DNA from: Acidimicrobiaceae bacterium
Lineage (GTDB): Bacteria; Actinomycetota; Acidimicrobiia; Acidimicrobiales; MedAcidi-G1
DNA length: 59,983 nucleotides
Reading direction: 5' to 3'
Assembly: GCA_002729765.1 (NCBI GenBank)
Contig: PBYV01000006.1
Span: forward strand, 1-59,983
In this document: piece by piece, positions 26,104 to 34,945 of the stretch
Position numbering within the stretch: position 1 is the stretch's first letter
Layout of the letters: each line of letters opens with the position of its first letter
Program-made: the position numbers and the translations under genes
The notes under the pieces: generated by a model
The model's database searches: none
What the model was told of the DNA's origin: nothing
The model's input: only the letters and a program-made list of their open reading frames with translations

Positions 26104-27069
26104 ATGGGATTTTCAAAAATATGGGTCCATGGCGAAGCAAATGAAGGTGTTGTAGCTTCGATCACTCTTGAACTTTTAGCTAAAGCTCGTGAATTGGCAG
26201 ACTCTGTAGAGGTTGTAATTGCAGGTGATGCGGATTCAGTTGCTGCAGAGTTGGGTGCCCATGGAGCTTCAGTGGTTCATTCAATTGGACCACTTGATGG
26301 TGGACTTGCTGGTCCGAGAATTGCATCTGCCATAGCTGATGCGTGTTCACAGGGATCAGGTCCAGATGTTCTGCTATGTGGCACGACTTACGATGGGCGC
26401 GACGTGGCAGGGCGTCTCTCAGCGAAACTTGACACTCCTGTCATAACGAATGTTGTTGATTTGAAACCAGATGGAGACCGCCTTCTTGGTCACGAACCAG
26501 TATTCGGTGGAACTAAAGATGTTTTTACTGGAACTACATCTGAAGGTCTCGACATTTTTGTCGTGCGACCAAAATCTTTCGTAGCAGAATCTACGGGCGG
26601 AGATCCGGCATCTGTATCAGCTCTCCAAGTAGGAGATCTTGGTAGTACCGGAACTGCAGTTGTCAAAGATCAATTCGTTGAGGAAAGCAGTGGGCCACGT
26701 TTGGACGAAGCGACCATTGTCGTATCTGGAGGTCGAGGTCTTGGAGAGCCTGAGAAATACGAAATGATCGAAAAGTTAGCAAGTCTGGTTAAAGGAGCTC
26801 CCGGAGCATCTCGTGCTGTAGTAGATGCAGGTTGGGTGCCTTATTCATATCAAGTTGGACAGACCGGAAAGGTAGTCAAGCCAACGGTTTATCTTGCATG
26901 CGGCATTTCTGGAGCTACACAACATCTAGTTGGCATGAAGGGGTCAGCCAACATTATTGCTATTAACAAAGATGAGGAAGCACCAATTTTTGGAATTGCA
27001 GACCTTGGAATAGTTGGCGACGTACACAAAGTTTTGCCGAAACTAATTGAGGCTCTCGAGGCTCAATAA
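26104..27069 (+). CDS. etfA: electron transfer flavoprotein alpha subunit
   Basis: EtfA, 321 residues. The FAD-binding region is well conserved: [51 protein letters not shown] and [26 protein letters not shown] stands just before the ATG (at 26092-26097), a strong ribosome binding site. It forms the ETF dimer with the preceding etfB product. It ends 10 bases from a convergent gene. Confidence 0.95.
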   Translation: MGFSKIWVHGEANEGVVASITLELLAKARELADSVEVVIAGDADSVAAELGAHGASVVHSIGPLDGGLAGPRIASAIADACSQGSGPDVLLCGTTYDGRDVAGRLSAKLDTPVITNVVDLKPDGDRLLGHEPVFGGTKDVFTGTTSEGLDIFVVRPKSFVAESTGGDPASVSALQVGDLGSTGTAVVKDQFVEESSGPRLDEATIVVSGGRGLGEPEKYEMIEKLASLVKGAPGASRAVVDAGWVPYSYQVGQTGKVVKPTVYLACGISGATQHLVGMKGSANIIAINKDEEAPIFGIADLGIVGDVHKVLPKLIEALEAQ

Positions 27070-27079
27070 CGGCAGCTTC

Positions 27080-27838
27080 TCAAAGTAGAGGCCAAGGAAC
27101 CTGTCTTCCTGATGGGTCATGAGGCAATGAGCCATTTGCAGTGAGAGCTCTAGTTCTTTGTAAAAGAGCTTCAATTTCATTCTCATTCAATAGTTCTGAA
27201 AATTTTTCTGGTAACCCTCTATCAGTTATTGCAGTCAGATCGGAAACAAGTTGTTTTGGAAGTTCTTCTCCGCTGAAATCCCAAATAACTGTTCGGATTT
27301 TAAATTCTTCGTGAAAACATAGAGAATTATCGATAGCCCAAACCAAACCATCATCTCCCACTAGGACATGGCCTGCTTTTCTATCAGTGTTATTGACTAA
27401 AAGGTCAAAAGTTGCAAGACGGATAAGTTCATTTTTGAACTTTGAGTCTTTATGGATTGTGAAATAATGCTTCTCATAATCACAAGGTATGTAAAGCTGT
27501 AAAGAGCCGACCCCTAAAGGGCCGTCCCTGAGCACAGTCGGAGGTATGAGACCCCAGCCCAAATGATTTGCAAGTTCAAAGGCTGCTACCTCCCTCTTGT
27601 AAATACCTTGAGGAAAATCGTACAAAGGTCGTTCACCTTTTTGGGGTTTATAGATGCCCTGAACATTTAATCCGTCGTTTTCTAAGTTCACTAAGAAAGT
27701 TCCATTTGATGCCCAAGGCATTCGACCAACTATCTCAATTTCTCCGAAGGCCAGTATTTCGAGCGCAAGCTCATTTTTTATAGGTTCACGACCTTTAAAA
27801 GGGTTCTGTTCAGTTTCTGTTTCATCTTCCTCTTTCAA
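27080..27838 (-). CDS. SCO1664-family protein with PI3/4-kinase-like motif
   Basis: A 252-residue member of the actinobacterial SCO1664-like family. Kinase-like motifs appear as FDLLVNNTDRKAGHVLVGDD and VWAIDNSLCFHEEFKI, resembling the catalytic loop and metal site of phosphatidylinositol-3/4-kinase-fold proteins. The activity is unknown. It is the last of three minus-strand genes (MSMEG_4193-like, DUF3090, this one) that keep this order in many actinobacteria; in mycobacteria and others they lie near mycothiol ligase mshC. The last residues (ALTANGSLPHDPSGRQVPWP) include a conserved short block. Confidence 0.8.
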   Translation of the reverse strand: MKEEDETETEQNPFKGREPIKNELALEILAFGEIEIVGRMPWASNGTFLVNLENDGLNVQGIYKPQKGERPLYDFPQGIYKREVAAFELANHLGWGLIPPTVLRDGPLGVGSLQLYIPCDYEKHYFTIHKDSKFKNELIRLATFDLLVNNTDRKAGHVLVGDDGLVWAIDNSLCFHEEFKIRTVIWDFSGEELPKQLVSDLTAITDRGLPEKFSELLNENEIEALLQRTRALTANGSLPHDPSGRQVPWPLL

Positions 27839-27850
27839 AGTATTTTCTTT

Positions 27851-28354
27851 CTAATTGGAACATGGACACCAGCCCGCAGCATCCGGTTCGAGAGGGGAGC
27901 CGCAGTACGGGCAAGGCGGACGACCGCTTGATATTAGTTCTTGGGCTGTTTGAATAAAATGCTCGACTTGAAGTCGACTTAATGACAGTCGAGCTTGTGC
28001 AGGTTCGGAAGCTTCGTCCCGAATAAGTTCTTCTGCTATAAGTATTAGTTGGTCTTCTGATTGTTTATAAATGACTTCAAAATTTCCGATTACCCAATCA
28101 GGTTCCTCTGGTTCTATAAACTTTGTTTCCGCCACAGTGCTATTTGAGAGTTCAGGTTCATCTGTCGGAGGTAGATCATTTAGCATACTTGTTAGAAAAC
28201 CAGCCAAACCAGCCATTTGCTGTTTCTCAACTTTCAAAGAAAGAACTTGATTCCCAAAAGAAGCTTGCAAGAAAAAGACACGTCGACCTTGAGGCCCCAT
28301 CGTGCCTGCAGTAAAACTTTCAGTGTGCTCCCAGTTTATTTCAGGGCGTTCCAT
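27851..28354 (-). CDS. DUF3090 family protein
   Basis: A 167-residue actinobacterial protein of the DUF3090 family. The N-terminal part includes TAGTMGPQGRRVFFLQASFG; the C-terminal end carries a zinc-ribbon-like cluster CPYCGSPLEPDAAGWCPC. The function is unknown. It is 12 bases upstream of the SCO1664-like gene on the same strand and 64 bases downstream of the phosphomutase-like gene, the standard triad arrangement. Confidence 0.82.
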   Translation of the reverse strand: MERPEINWEHTESFTAGTMGPQGRRVFFLQASFGNQVLSLKVEKQQMAGLAGFLTSMLNDLPPTDEPELSNSTVAETKFIEPEEPDWVIGNFEVIYKQSEDQLILIAEELIRDEASEPAQARLSLSRLQVEHFIQTAQELISSGRPPCPYCGSPLEPDAAGWCPCSN

Positions 28355-28418
28355 CGTTATAGACGCTACCTTTCATATCTAAGTTTTTTAATACGAAACA
28401 ATTAATAAGTTAGTGGAT

Positions 28419-29060
28419 TCATGAGCTTAAAGAGCCATTAAAATTTCCATTCGAATTCAAAGTTAAAACTAAAGGCCTTTCTTTTGTGTAAAGAACCACC
28501 GAAGTTGAACAAGGCCCGACAACGATTCTTTGAAAGAGATCCAAGGGTGTCCCAACGGCAGAAGCCAGTATTGCCTTTATAGGGTCAGCATGCGAAACAC
28601 ATACAACTGTTTCTCCAGGGTGCCGTTCAAGTATTTTGTCGACAGTTTTTTGCATGCGATTTTGCATTTCAGTAAATGATTCGCCATTAGGAAATCTGAA
28701 GCTTGAAGGTTGTTTTTGTATGATTGACCAAGATTTTAGTTTTGAGAGATCACGCAATCTGCGACCAGTCCAGTCTCCAAAATCACATTCATTAAGTCCT
28801 TGGAGAGTACGCAACCGTAAATTAAGAGTTTTAGCAATTGGTTTAGCAGTTTCTTGTGTACGTTCCATAGGTGATGCGTAAACAGCTGACACTTTACTGC
28901 CAAGAAAACTGCTTGAAGAGTTCTCGATTTCTTTTGCAACTATTTCTGCTTGCGATTTACCTTCATTTGAAAGATGCAGGTTAGGCGCCCTTCCAGGAAG
29001 TTTGGTTCCTGTCGTAGGAGTTTTCCCGTGACGTACAAAGATAATTAAAGTAGCTGCCAT
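28419..29060 (-). CDS. histidine phosphatase, MSMEG_4193-like phosphomutase
   Basis: A 213-residue histidine-phosphatase-superfamily protein with the catalytic VRHGKTPTTGTKLPGR near the N terminus (H11-type His), YASPMERTQETA, LNECDFGDWTGR and the second catalytic His in VVCVSHADPIKAILA. It fits the actinobacterial MSMEG_4193 group named putative phosphomutase, and is more likely a phosphatase of an unknown phosphoester. It heads the triad with DUF3090 and SCO1664-like genes. Confidence 0.85.
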   Translation of the reverse strand: MAATLIIFVRHGKTPTTGTKLPGRAPNLHLSNEGKSQAEIVAKEIENSSSSFLGSKVSAVYASPMERTQETAKPIAKTLNLRLRTLQGLNECDFGDWTGRRLRDLSKLKSWSIIQKQPSSFRFPNGESFTEMQNRMQKTVDKILERHPGETVVCVSHADPIKAILASAVGTPLDLFQRIVVGPCSTSVVLYTKERPLVLTLNSNGNFNGSLSS

Positions 29061-29085
29061 TAATAGTTCAACCTACCCTTCAGAT

Positions 29086-29760
29086 GTGGATCATGTTCTT
29101 CAATTAGAAGCAATAAAAAAAGAAGTTGTCTCATGTAGGGCCTGTCCGAGGCTTGTTGCATGGCGTGAAAAAGTTGCGGAAGAAAAACGCGCTGCCTATA
29201 AAGATCAGGAATATTGGGGATTGCCGGTACCAGGTTTTGGAGACCCGAAGGCTCGAATACTTATTGTTGGTTTGGCTCCTGGTGCACATGGAGCTAACAG
29301 AACTGGACGAGTTTTTACTGGAGACAGGTCGGGAGACTTTTTATACGCGGCTCTTTATAGAGCAGGGTTAGCAAATCAACCTGAGTCAGTCGGTTTGGAA
29401 GATGGACTGGAACTAGAAAACGTATTTATAACTTCTCCTGTTAAATGTGTGCCACCGGCAAATAAACCAAATCAAAAAGAACGGAATAAATGTCGACCAT
29501 TTTTCGAGAGAGAGCTTTCAGCTTTGGCAAATGTAAAAGTTATTGTTGCTTTAGGTCAGATTGGTTATATGTCAGCAGCCGTTGAGTTTGGTTTAAATCC
29601 AAAACCAAAGTTTTCTCATGGTTTAGAAGTAGCAATTGACTCAAATAGGAAACTTTTATGTTCCTATCATGTCAGTCAACAAAATACTTTTACCGGTCGA
29701 TTAACAGAATCGATGTTCGACACGGTTATTAAACAGGCCAAAATTATAGCTGGCGATTGA
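29086..29760 (+). CDS. family 5 uracil-DNA glycosylase (UdgB-like)
   Basis: A DNA-repair glycosylase of the UDGb (family 5) type, which removes uracil and other deaminated bases. Iron-sulfur cysteines begin with SCRACPRL (16-23), and the diagnostic motif GLAPGAHGANRTGRVFTGD has Ala/Gly positions in place of the Asp or Asn of other UDG families. The C-terminal motif YHVSQQNTFTGRL resembles the HPS-like motif in this group. The start is GTG. Length 224. It is divergent from the histidine phosphatase. Confidence 0.9.
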   Translation: MDHVLQLEAIKKEVVSCRACPRLVAWREKVAEEKRAAYKDQEYWGLPVPGFGDPKARILIVGLAPGAHGANRTGRVFTGDRSGDFLYAALYRAGLANQPESVGLEDGLELENVFITSPVKCVPPANKPNQKERNKCRPFFERELSALANVKVIVALGQIGYMSAAVEFGLNPKPKFSHGLEVAIDSNRKLLCSYHVSQQNTFTGRLTESMFDTVIKQAKIIAGD

Positions 29761-29789
29761 TATTGCTTGTATTACGCTAACCTCACGCT

Positions 29790-30134
29790 GTGGGTAAAAA
29801 TTTTTCAAAGAAGAATTTGTTTGCGGGCATCTTTGTTTGTGCTTTGTTGTTTTCAGGCTGCGCGAATGACGGTAAGCCTAAGACTTGGGAAGATCAAGAC
29901 GGTCTAGTAGTGAGGAATTTCATAGAAGCTTGTCAGGAATCTAATTCTGACATGTCAACATTTAAAGCTAAAAGTTATTGCGAATGTGTGATTAATGGAG
30001 TTAAAGATTCAGTCACATTTGAAAAGTTTAAAGAACTAGATGATTTTATTCGCAAGCACAGAGACGATTTGAACTCTCAAATGATTTCAGAAAATTATGG
30101 ATGGTTGAATGATTCAAGTGAGGCTTGTTCATAA
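29790..30134 (+). CDS. small lipoprotein, unknown function
   Basis: A 114-residue protein with a lipoprotein signal: basic KNFSKKNLFAG, a hydrophobic stretch and lipobox LFSGC (Cys24). The mature part has regularly spaced cysteines (EAC, YCEC, EAC), including the local pair CEC. I do not recognise a family. It starts at GTG, 29 bases after the glycosylase, and ends 10 bases from the convergent FrhB-like gene. Confidence 0.7.
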   Translation: MGKNFSKKNLFAGIFVCALLFSGCANDGKPKTWEDQDGLVVRNFIEACQESNSDMSTFKAKSYCECVINGVKDSVTFEKFKELDDFIRKHRDDLNSQMISENYGWLNDSSEACS

Positions 30135-30144
30135 AGCCAAACAT

Positions 30145-31299
30145 TCACCCTTGATATTGAGGCAATCCGACTCTTGCTGAAGAATTTGCCCATTCGGGCC
30201 ATCTAGACCGACTTTTCGCAGCCAACTTGTGCATTAGCTCGATCGCATCTGGATCACTATCACCCGGCCTACCTTCTATTACGCCTTCTTCAAGCATTCG
30301 CATAATTATCTGACGACCTAACTCTGTGCGAACAACAGTTAATGTCCAATCGTTGTACTTGCCAATACCACCTGTAGATATATCAGCGTGTTCCGCAGCA
30401 AAGTCTGGACAATAGTTGCAACCTTCTCGTGTCCAAGCATGGCATTCTTTAAGGTTGATTTCATGATAGTCACCATTTTTCATCCATATCTGGAAAACGC
30501 CTTTAATGTTCATTTTGGTCATTTCTTCTTTTGGAAGTCTGTACTTTGCCCAAAATAATTCTTCGAAAATTGAATCATCAAAAGATTTCGAACATAACAA
30601 TCCGATGTTTAATTTGATAGGTTTTCCCGCCTTGCCAACCTTACGGTTCCACATGACAGGAGCAATTGAAGTTTGACAGCTCATTCCAACAAGAGCTAAC
30701 GATTCAAGATTCTTTTCACGGGCTTCGGTAATAGCAAGAGTGTTAGCAGAGTAGGTATATCTACTCCCAGCTCCAGCTAAAACAGATTCTTTATCAGTAG
30801 CTAAAGCAGGGATAGCTTTCCAAGAATTTCCATTTTCTTCATCATTTTCGAGATGAGAAGTCAGAGCTCCATCAATAATTCCGTTATTTAAACACCAAAT
30901 GAGTATTGCCGAAACCAGACCTCCATCTTGACCAAGTTCATGAACTGTTGAATCGCTAGCTCGGGTCAGGAGAACGTCTTTATACACTCCGGAAAGCTCT
31001 TCTGGTTTACGGTGACGGTCAAAAAGGTGCATTTCTGCTTCAGTTTCCCAGTCTCTAAACCTTGGACATGCACGAGTGCAGGAAGTGCAACCTTTTTCAC
31101 CATGTACACAGTTGTCCGTTCCTAGTTCTTCTTCTAAATGAAAAGGTTTGTAAGCTCCCGGAGCGTGTTCATATCCAATCACATCATGAGGGCATGAGAT
31201 CACACATCCGGCGCAACCAGTGCAAAGCCCGGTATCTATGACCTCTTCGTAGAGTTCTTTCCATTGGAAAGTCCACCGTGGTTGTTTTTGATTTGCCAT
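30145..31299 (-). CDS. F420 hydrogenase/dehydrogenase beta-subunit-like protein (FrhB family)
   Basis: An FrhB-type flavo-iron-sulfur protein, 384 residues. The N-terminal ferredoxin motifs are CTGCAGCVISCP (C26, C29, C32, C36) and a second cluster C64, C71, C74, C78 (CTSCTRACPR). The central domain (TRASDSTVHELGQDGGLVSAIL, LVGMSCQTSI, KLNIGLLCSKSF) matches the F420H2-oxidising domain of FrhB. In other organisms such subunits exchange electrons between F420H2 and ferredoxin, but no other subunit gene is nearby. It is followed upstream by tRNA-Arg. Confidence 0.83.
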   Translation of the reverse strand: MANQKQPRWTFQWKELYEEVIDTGLCTGCAGCVISCPHDVIGYEHAPGAYKPFHLEEELGTDNCVHGEKGCTSCTRACPRFRDWETEAEMHLFDRHRKPEELSGVYKDVLLTRASDSTVHELGQDGGLVSAILIWCLNNGIIDGALTSHLENDEENGNSWKAIPALATDKESVLAGAGSRYTYSANTLAITEAREKNLESLALVGMSCQTSIAPVMWNRKVGKAGKPIKLNIGLLCSKSFDDSIFEELFWAKYRLPKEEMTKMNIKGVFQIWMKNGDYHEINLKECHAWTREGCNYCPDFAAEHADISTGGIGKYNDWTLTVVRTELGRQIIMRMLEEGVIEGRPGDSDPDAIELMHKLAAKSRSRWPEWANSSARVGLPQYQG

Positions 31300-31377
31300 C
31301 GCTCGGGTAAAACTCTCTTTTTATCTGGGTTCAGACGTAAGCATAGTCTATTCGATTCAATGATCGCCTGTATTCTG

Positions 31378-31449
31378 CGCCCCTGGCAGGAATCGAACCT
31401 GCGCACACGGCTCCGGAAGCCGATGCTCTATCCGCTGAGCTACAGGGGC
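31378..31449 (-). tRNA. tRNA-Arg (anticodon CCG)
   Basis: The minus strand reads GCCCCTG at the 5' end and CAGGGGC at the 3' end (perfect 7-bp acceptor), D arm GCTC/GAGC, anticodon loop TTCCGGA with anticodon CCG, T arm GCAGG-TTCGATT-CCTGC and discriminator G. CCA is not encoded. The anticodon stem has a T-T mismatch at its outer end. Length is 72 bases. It reads CGG codons. Confidence 0.95.
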
Positions 31450-31575
31450 GGGGTTACAACAGGAAGGCTACGACCTCTTTTCACTGGACACATCAATCAA
31501 CGACATTTCCTTATATTGTTTCTCGAAAGAGTTCGTAAAAAAAGTGAAATAATTATTTCTTTTAGAGGAGTAGAC

Positions 31576-32274
31576 ATGGTTGGTGAAATGGTTAATTTTG
31601 AAGCAGGCGACGCTACAGCTGGCGGTTATCTGGCTACACCAGATGGGGCAGGTCAGGGCGTTATGGTTATTCAAGAGTGGTGGGGATTAGCGCCGCAAAT
31701 CAAGTCTGTTTGTGACCGACTAGCGGAAAATGGTTTTGTAGCATTAGCTCCTGACTTGTATCACGGTGAATTAGCTCAACACTCCGAGATGGATAAGGCT
31801 GGGGAGCTCATGAGCACCTTGCCGCCAGATAGAGCTGTTAGAGACATGTCCGGCGCCATCGATTATCTACTAAAAAATCCTAATGTTAATGGGGGAACCG
31901 TCGGAGTAGTTGGGTTTTGTATGGGAGGGATGCTAAGTCTGCTAATTGCAGCCTCAGAAGGTGACCGAATCGCTGCTGTAGCTCCTTTTTACGGAGCCCC
32001 CCTAGGAGACGGTGAGCCTGACTGGACAGATCTGACAGCTCGTGTTGAAGGACATTTCGCGAGTGTTGACGATTTTTTCCCTCCCGATTCAGTCGCTGAA
32101 TTAGAAAACAAACTCAGAGAAATGGGTAAGGACGTGACTTTTAATATTTATCCTGAAACAGGTCACGCTTTTGCCAATGAAGAAAACCCTCTTGGTACCT
32201 ACAACCCTGAAATTGCTGATGTTGCTTGGGGCAGAGTTTTAGAAATGTTTAGTAAGGAGTTGAGTAGCAACTAA
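31576..32274 (+). CDS. dienelactone hydrolase family protein
   Basis: An alpha/beta hydrolase of the dienelactone hydrolase family, 232 residues. The nucleophile is the Cys in GFCMGG, the catalytic His is in TGHAFANE, and PDLYHGE and QEWWGL are family motifs. The true start is the ATG at 31576, preceded by AGAGGAG; the frame is open further upstream but this part covers the tRNA gene. In aromatic degradation these enzymes open dienelactone rings, but many relatives act on other esters. It overlaps the convergent ROK gene by 4 bases. Confidence 0.88.
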   Translation: MVGEMVNFEAGDATAGGYLATPDGAGQGVMVIQEWWGLAPQIKSVCDRLAENGFVALAPDLYHGELAQHSEMDKAGELMSTLPPDRAVRDMSGAIDYLLKNPNVNGGTVGVVGFCMGGMLSLLIAASEGDRIAAVAPFYGAPLGDGEPDWTDLTARVEGHFASVDDFFPPDSVAELENKLREMGKDVTFNIYPETGHAFANEENPLGTYNPEIADVAWGRVLEMFSKELSSN

Positions 32275-33218
32275 AAAAAGTTTGTTGTGGACAGGGCTGC
32301 TCCAATAGCTCCGGCACTTGAACCTAGCTTTGCTAATTTCACTTCAATCTTTGGACGGTGCTCATTTCCTATAAGAGTTTCTTCTATCCATTTCTCAACC
32401 CCATTTCTCAGTGGTTCTCCGATTCCACAAACTCCACCACCTAGTACAACTCTTTCTAAATCTAAAAGTAAAATTAGATTGATTAACCCTTTACTGACTT
32501 CATGACAGAAGTGATCCAGAATTCTCAAAGAGTCCGGTTCTAGCTTTTGTATTCCAGAAGACAAATGTTTACTTGTAACATTTTCCCAGTTGCCTGCTTC
32601 ATTAACTCCCCAAGGGTAGGTTCCTTCCGAGGCTTCTTTTTGGACGATGCGGTTTAAGGCGTTACCAGAGGCAAAGTATTCCCAAGGTCCTCTCTGACCT
32701 GTTATATGGACTGGCCCGTTGACATCTATCGTCATGTGTCCAGCCTCACCAGCGAAACCATTGTTACCGAGCAGGAGGCGGCCATCTATGACAAAACCTG
32801 TTCCGATTCCGGTCCCCAGAGTTACCAAAGCAAAATTATCACTCCCTTTACCTGAACCTATTTTCCATTCTGCGATCGTTCCTACAGTCGCATCATTGCC
32901 TACAACGACAGGAATGCCGAGCTCATTTTCAGTTTCAAGAGTTATAGGAAATTCAACGAGGTCAGGAAGGTTGGGAGAGTATCTGACTGTTCCTGACCTG
33001 TGAGTCAAACCAGCTACTCCTAAGCCGAGTTTTGAGAAAGATTGTTCTGTATTCTTTTCTAGTTTCCTAACGAGAGATTTAATAATTTGGACAAGTTCTA
33101 GTCCGTTATCACTACTTGCTGTTGTGAGTTGGTCTTTTATTTCGAAACTAGATGGATTAAGGACGATAGCTCTGGCCGAGGTGCCACCAATGTCAATACC
33201 GATTACATCCTTTTCCAT
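32271..33218 (-). CDS. ROK-family sugar kinase/glucokinase-like protein
   Basis: A 315-residue ROK protein with ATP-binding GIDIGGTSARAIV at the N terminus and GTGIGTGFVIDGRLLLG. The usual zinc motif CxCGxxGCxE is not there: the place reads HITGQRGPWEYFASG, lacking all cysteines. It is probably an ATP-dependent hexose kinase, but the sugar is unknown. It follows the phosphonate-type transporter genes by 46 bases on the same strand and may be co-transcribed. Confidence 0.83.
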   Translation of the reverse strand: MEKDVIGIDIGGTSARAIVLNPSSFEIKDQLTTASSDNGLELVQIIKSLVRKLEKNTEQSFSKLGLGVAGLTHRSGTVRYSPNLPDLVEFPITLETENELGIPVVVGNDATVGTIAEWKIGSGKGSDNFALVTLGTGIGTGFVIDGRLLLGNNGFAGEAGHMTIDVNGPVHITGQRGPWEYFASGNALNRIVQKEASEGTYPWGVNEAGNWENVTSKHLSSGIQKLEPDSLRILDHFCHEVSKGLINLILLLDLERVVLGGGVCGIGEPLRNGVEKWIEETLIGNEHRPKIEVKLAKLGSSAGAIGAALSTTNFF

Positions 33219-33264
33219 ATTGAAAGGTTAAAGCAGTAAGTATTAAAAGTGGCGATTTACTTTT

Positions 33265-34152
33265 CTAGCTTCTGATTCCAGTTAAGTCTGTAATGGCTTC
33301 AAGAGTGCGTGATTCTTCGTCAGTGGTTTCCGCACCTTTTATAATTCTGCGCCTTACGGCAGCAGAAATGGTATCTATAGTCAAGACCACTGCCATTGTC
33401 ATTATCAAAACAGCGCTAGCAGCAGGGAAGTTCCTAAATGAAAGTTGGGAAACCAGTTCTGAGCCAACTCCACCGGCCCCAATCATTCCTAGAACAGCAG
33501 AAGCCCTGACATTAATTTCAAATCTAAATAACCAGTAAGAACTTATGACTGGCATAACTTGAGGCAGAACTCCCCATCTCATGCCAGTAACCCATTTCCC
33601 TCCACATGCTTTTGTCGCCTCCATCGGCCCTTCGTCAATATCTTCAATTGATTCACAAGCCCATTTGCCGAGAGTGCCGATTGAATGTATGCCAATCGCT
33701 AGAGTTCCTGCCCATGCTCCCAGTCCCGTAACTGGTATTAGGATCACCGCAAGAATCAGTTCTGGCACTGCTCTGATTGCATTAAATAACTGGCGTATAG
33801 GAGATCGGATCCAAAGTGGAGCAACGTTATGAGCAGCTAAGAAGGCCAGAGGAAGTGATACGAAAGCTCCGATGATTGTCCCAATCCAAGCTATGTATAC
33901 GGATTCGAAGATTTTTCCGACTGCGCCACGTTCATAAACTTCACCAAAAGCTGGCGGTATCATTTGCCTTATAATTGACCAAGCGTCACCTGGTGCGGCT
34001 AGCAAGCGTGAAAGAGTTATATCGAGTCCAACAACGGACCAAATAATTGCAACCAAAAATGGGAGCGCAATAAACCAACGATGAAAAGTTTTTGGTTCCG
34101 GGGGTCTCTGCGAGGGAATTGAGGTATCTGAAAGAGTTTCCATGTTAGACAA
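33265..34152 (-). CDS. phnE: phosphonate-type ABC transporter permease (PhnE, second copy)
   Basis: A 295-residue permease with about six membrane segments. The inner-membrane coupling motif EGPMEATKACGGKWVTGMRWGVLPQ and the end region with RASAVLGMIGAGGVGSEL are typical of PhnE. It overlaps the first phnE copy by 8 bases. The two permeases differ in length and sequence and may form a heterodimer in the importer. It is the last transporter gene before the ROK kinase. Confidence 0.88.
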   Translation of the reverse strand: MSNMETLSDTSIPSQRPPEPKTFHRWFIALPFLVAIIWSVVGLDITLSRLLAAPGDAWSIIRQMIPPAFGEVYERGAVGKIFESVYIAWIGTIIGAFVSLPLAFLAAHNVAPLWIRSPIRQLFNAIRAVPELILAVILIPVTGLGAWAGTLAIGIHSIGTLGKWACESIEDIDEGPMEATKACGGKWVTGMRWGVLPQVMPVISSYWLFRFEINVRASAVLGMIGAGGVGSELVSQLSFRNFPAASAVLIMTMAVVLTIDTISAAVRRRIIKGAETTDEESRTLEAITDLTGIRS

Positions 34153-34945
34153 GTCTCTTTCTTAACGAGACGCTAATTTGTTCTATCACCCATACAATTC
34201 CAAAAATGATTATTAGCAATCCCAATATGCGATCGAATCGGAAGAACTGACGTTGAGTTTCAATAACCCTACCTACACCACCGGCTCCAACGAGACCAAG
34301 TACGACCGATGCTCTGATATTAAGTTCGAAAATATATAGAGAATAAGCAACGTAGGAAGGGAAAACAGTCGGGAAAACACCTGTTTTAACAGCAGGTAGA
34401 TGTCGAGCTCCTGAAGAGCGGGCAGCTTCGAGAGGTCTAGGGTCAGCTGCATCTACCGTTTCGCTAAAAAGTTTTACCATCACTGCTAAAGAAAAAATTG
34501 AAAGCGACCATGCTCCCGCAAAAGCTCCAATTCCTATTGCGGTTACAAGCAATTTCGCCCAGAAAAGGTCTGGTACAGCACGTACTAGGTTCATAATAGT
34601 TTTACTGATGAAGTAGACAACTTTATTGGGCGTCGTCAGCGAGGACATCGCAAAGCTAACGGGAAGGGCGACTAAGCAACCGAGAAGAGTTGATGCCACG
34701 GCGATTTGCAGAGTTTCAATCAAGGGATCAAACGTGTTTTCCTTTGTAAAAACCCAATCCCAAGGAATAGGCCAAAATTTACTCCATATTGGATTTGACC
34801 AAACTTCCCAAAAAGTAGAGAGGTCGAAGGAAACTCTGACCGCTGCCCAAAAAGTCAAAACTAAAAGTACTAAAGCGATTAAAAACGAGCGTGCACGTGG
34901 TTTCGGTTTTACTGGCCTCTCAGAAGTCTTTGTGGAGTCATTCAT
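34145..34945 (-). CDS. phnE: phosphonate-type ABC transporter permease (PhnE, first copy)
   Basis: A 266-residue permease with the motif DPRPLEAARSSGARHLPAVK in the coupling region and RASVVLGLVGAGGVGRVIE near the end, as in PhnE. The start overlaps the phnC stop by 4 bases (ATGA). It pairs with the second phnE gene directly downstream; together with PhnC and PhnD they make up an importer for phosphonate, phosphite or related phosphorus compounds. Confidence 0.88.
   Translation of the reverse strand: MNDSTKTSERPVKPKPRARSFLIALVLLVLTFWAAVRVSFDLSTFWEVWSNPIWSKFWPIPWDWVFTKENTFDPLIETLQIAVASTLLGCLVALPVSFAMSSLTTPNKVVYFISKTIMNLVRAVPDLFWAKLLVTAIGIGAFAGAWSLSIFSLAVMVKLFSETVDAADPRPLEAARSSGARHLPAVKTGVFPTVFPSYVAYSLYIFELNIRASVVLGLVGAGGVGRVIETQRQFFRFDRILGLLIIIFGIVWVIEQISVSLRKRLV

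Noticed and set aside
27851-28354. CRISPR, insertion sequence or prophage signatures anywhere in the window
   Set aside because: No spaced direct repeats, transposase, integrase or terminal inverted repeats were seen; the one recurrent short repeat is in rho.
31264-31575. Long N-terminal extension of the dienelactone hydrolase frame
   Set aside because: The frame is open here but crosses the tRNA-Arg gene and lacks a ribosome binding site; a proper AGAGGAG-ATG start lies at 31576.
33245-33264. AAAAGT/ACTTTT inverted repeat after phnE as a terminator
   Set aside because: Only six A/T-rich base pairs with a short T-run on the minus strand; too weak to call.
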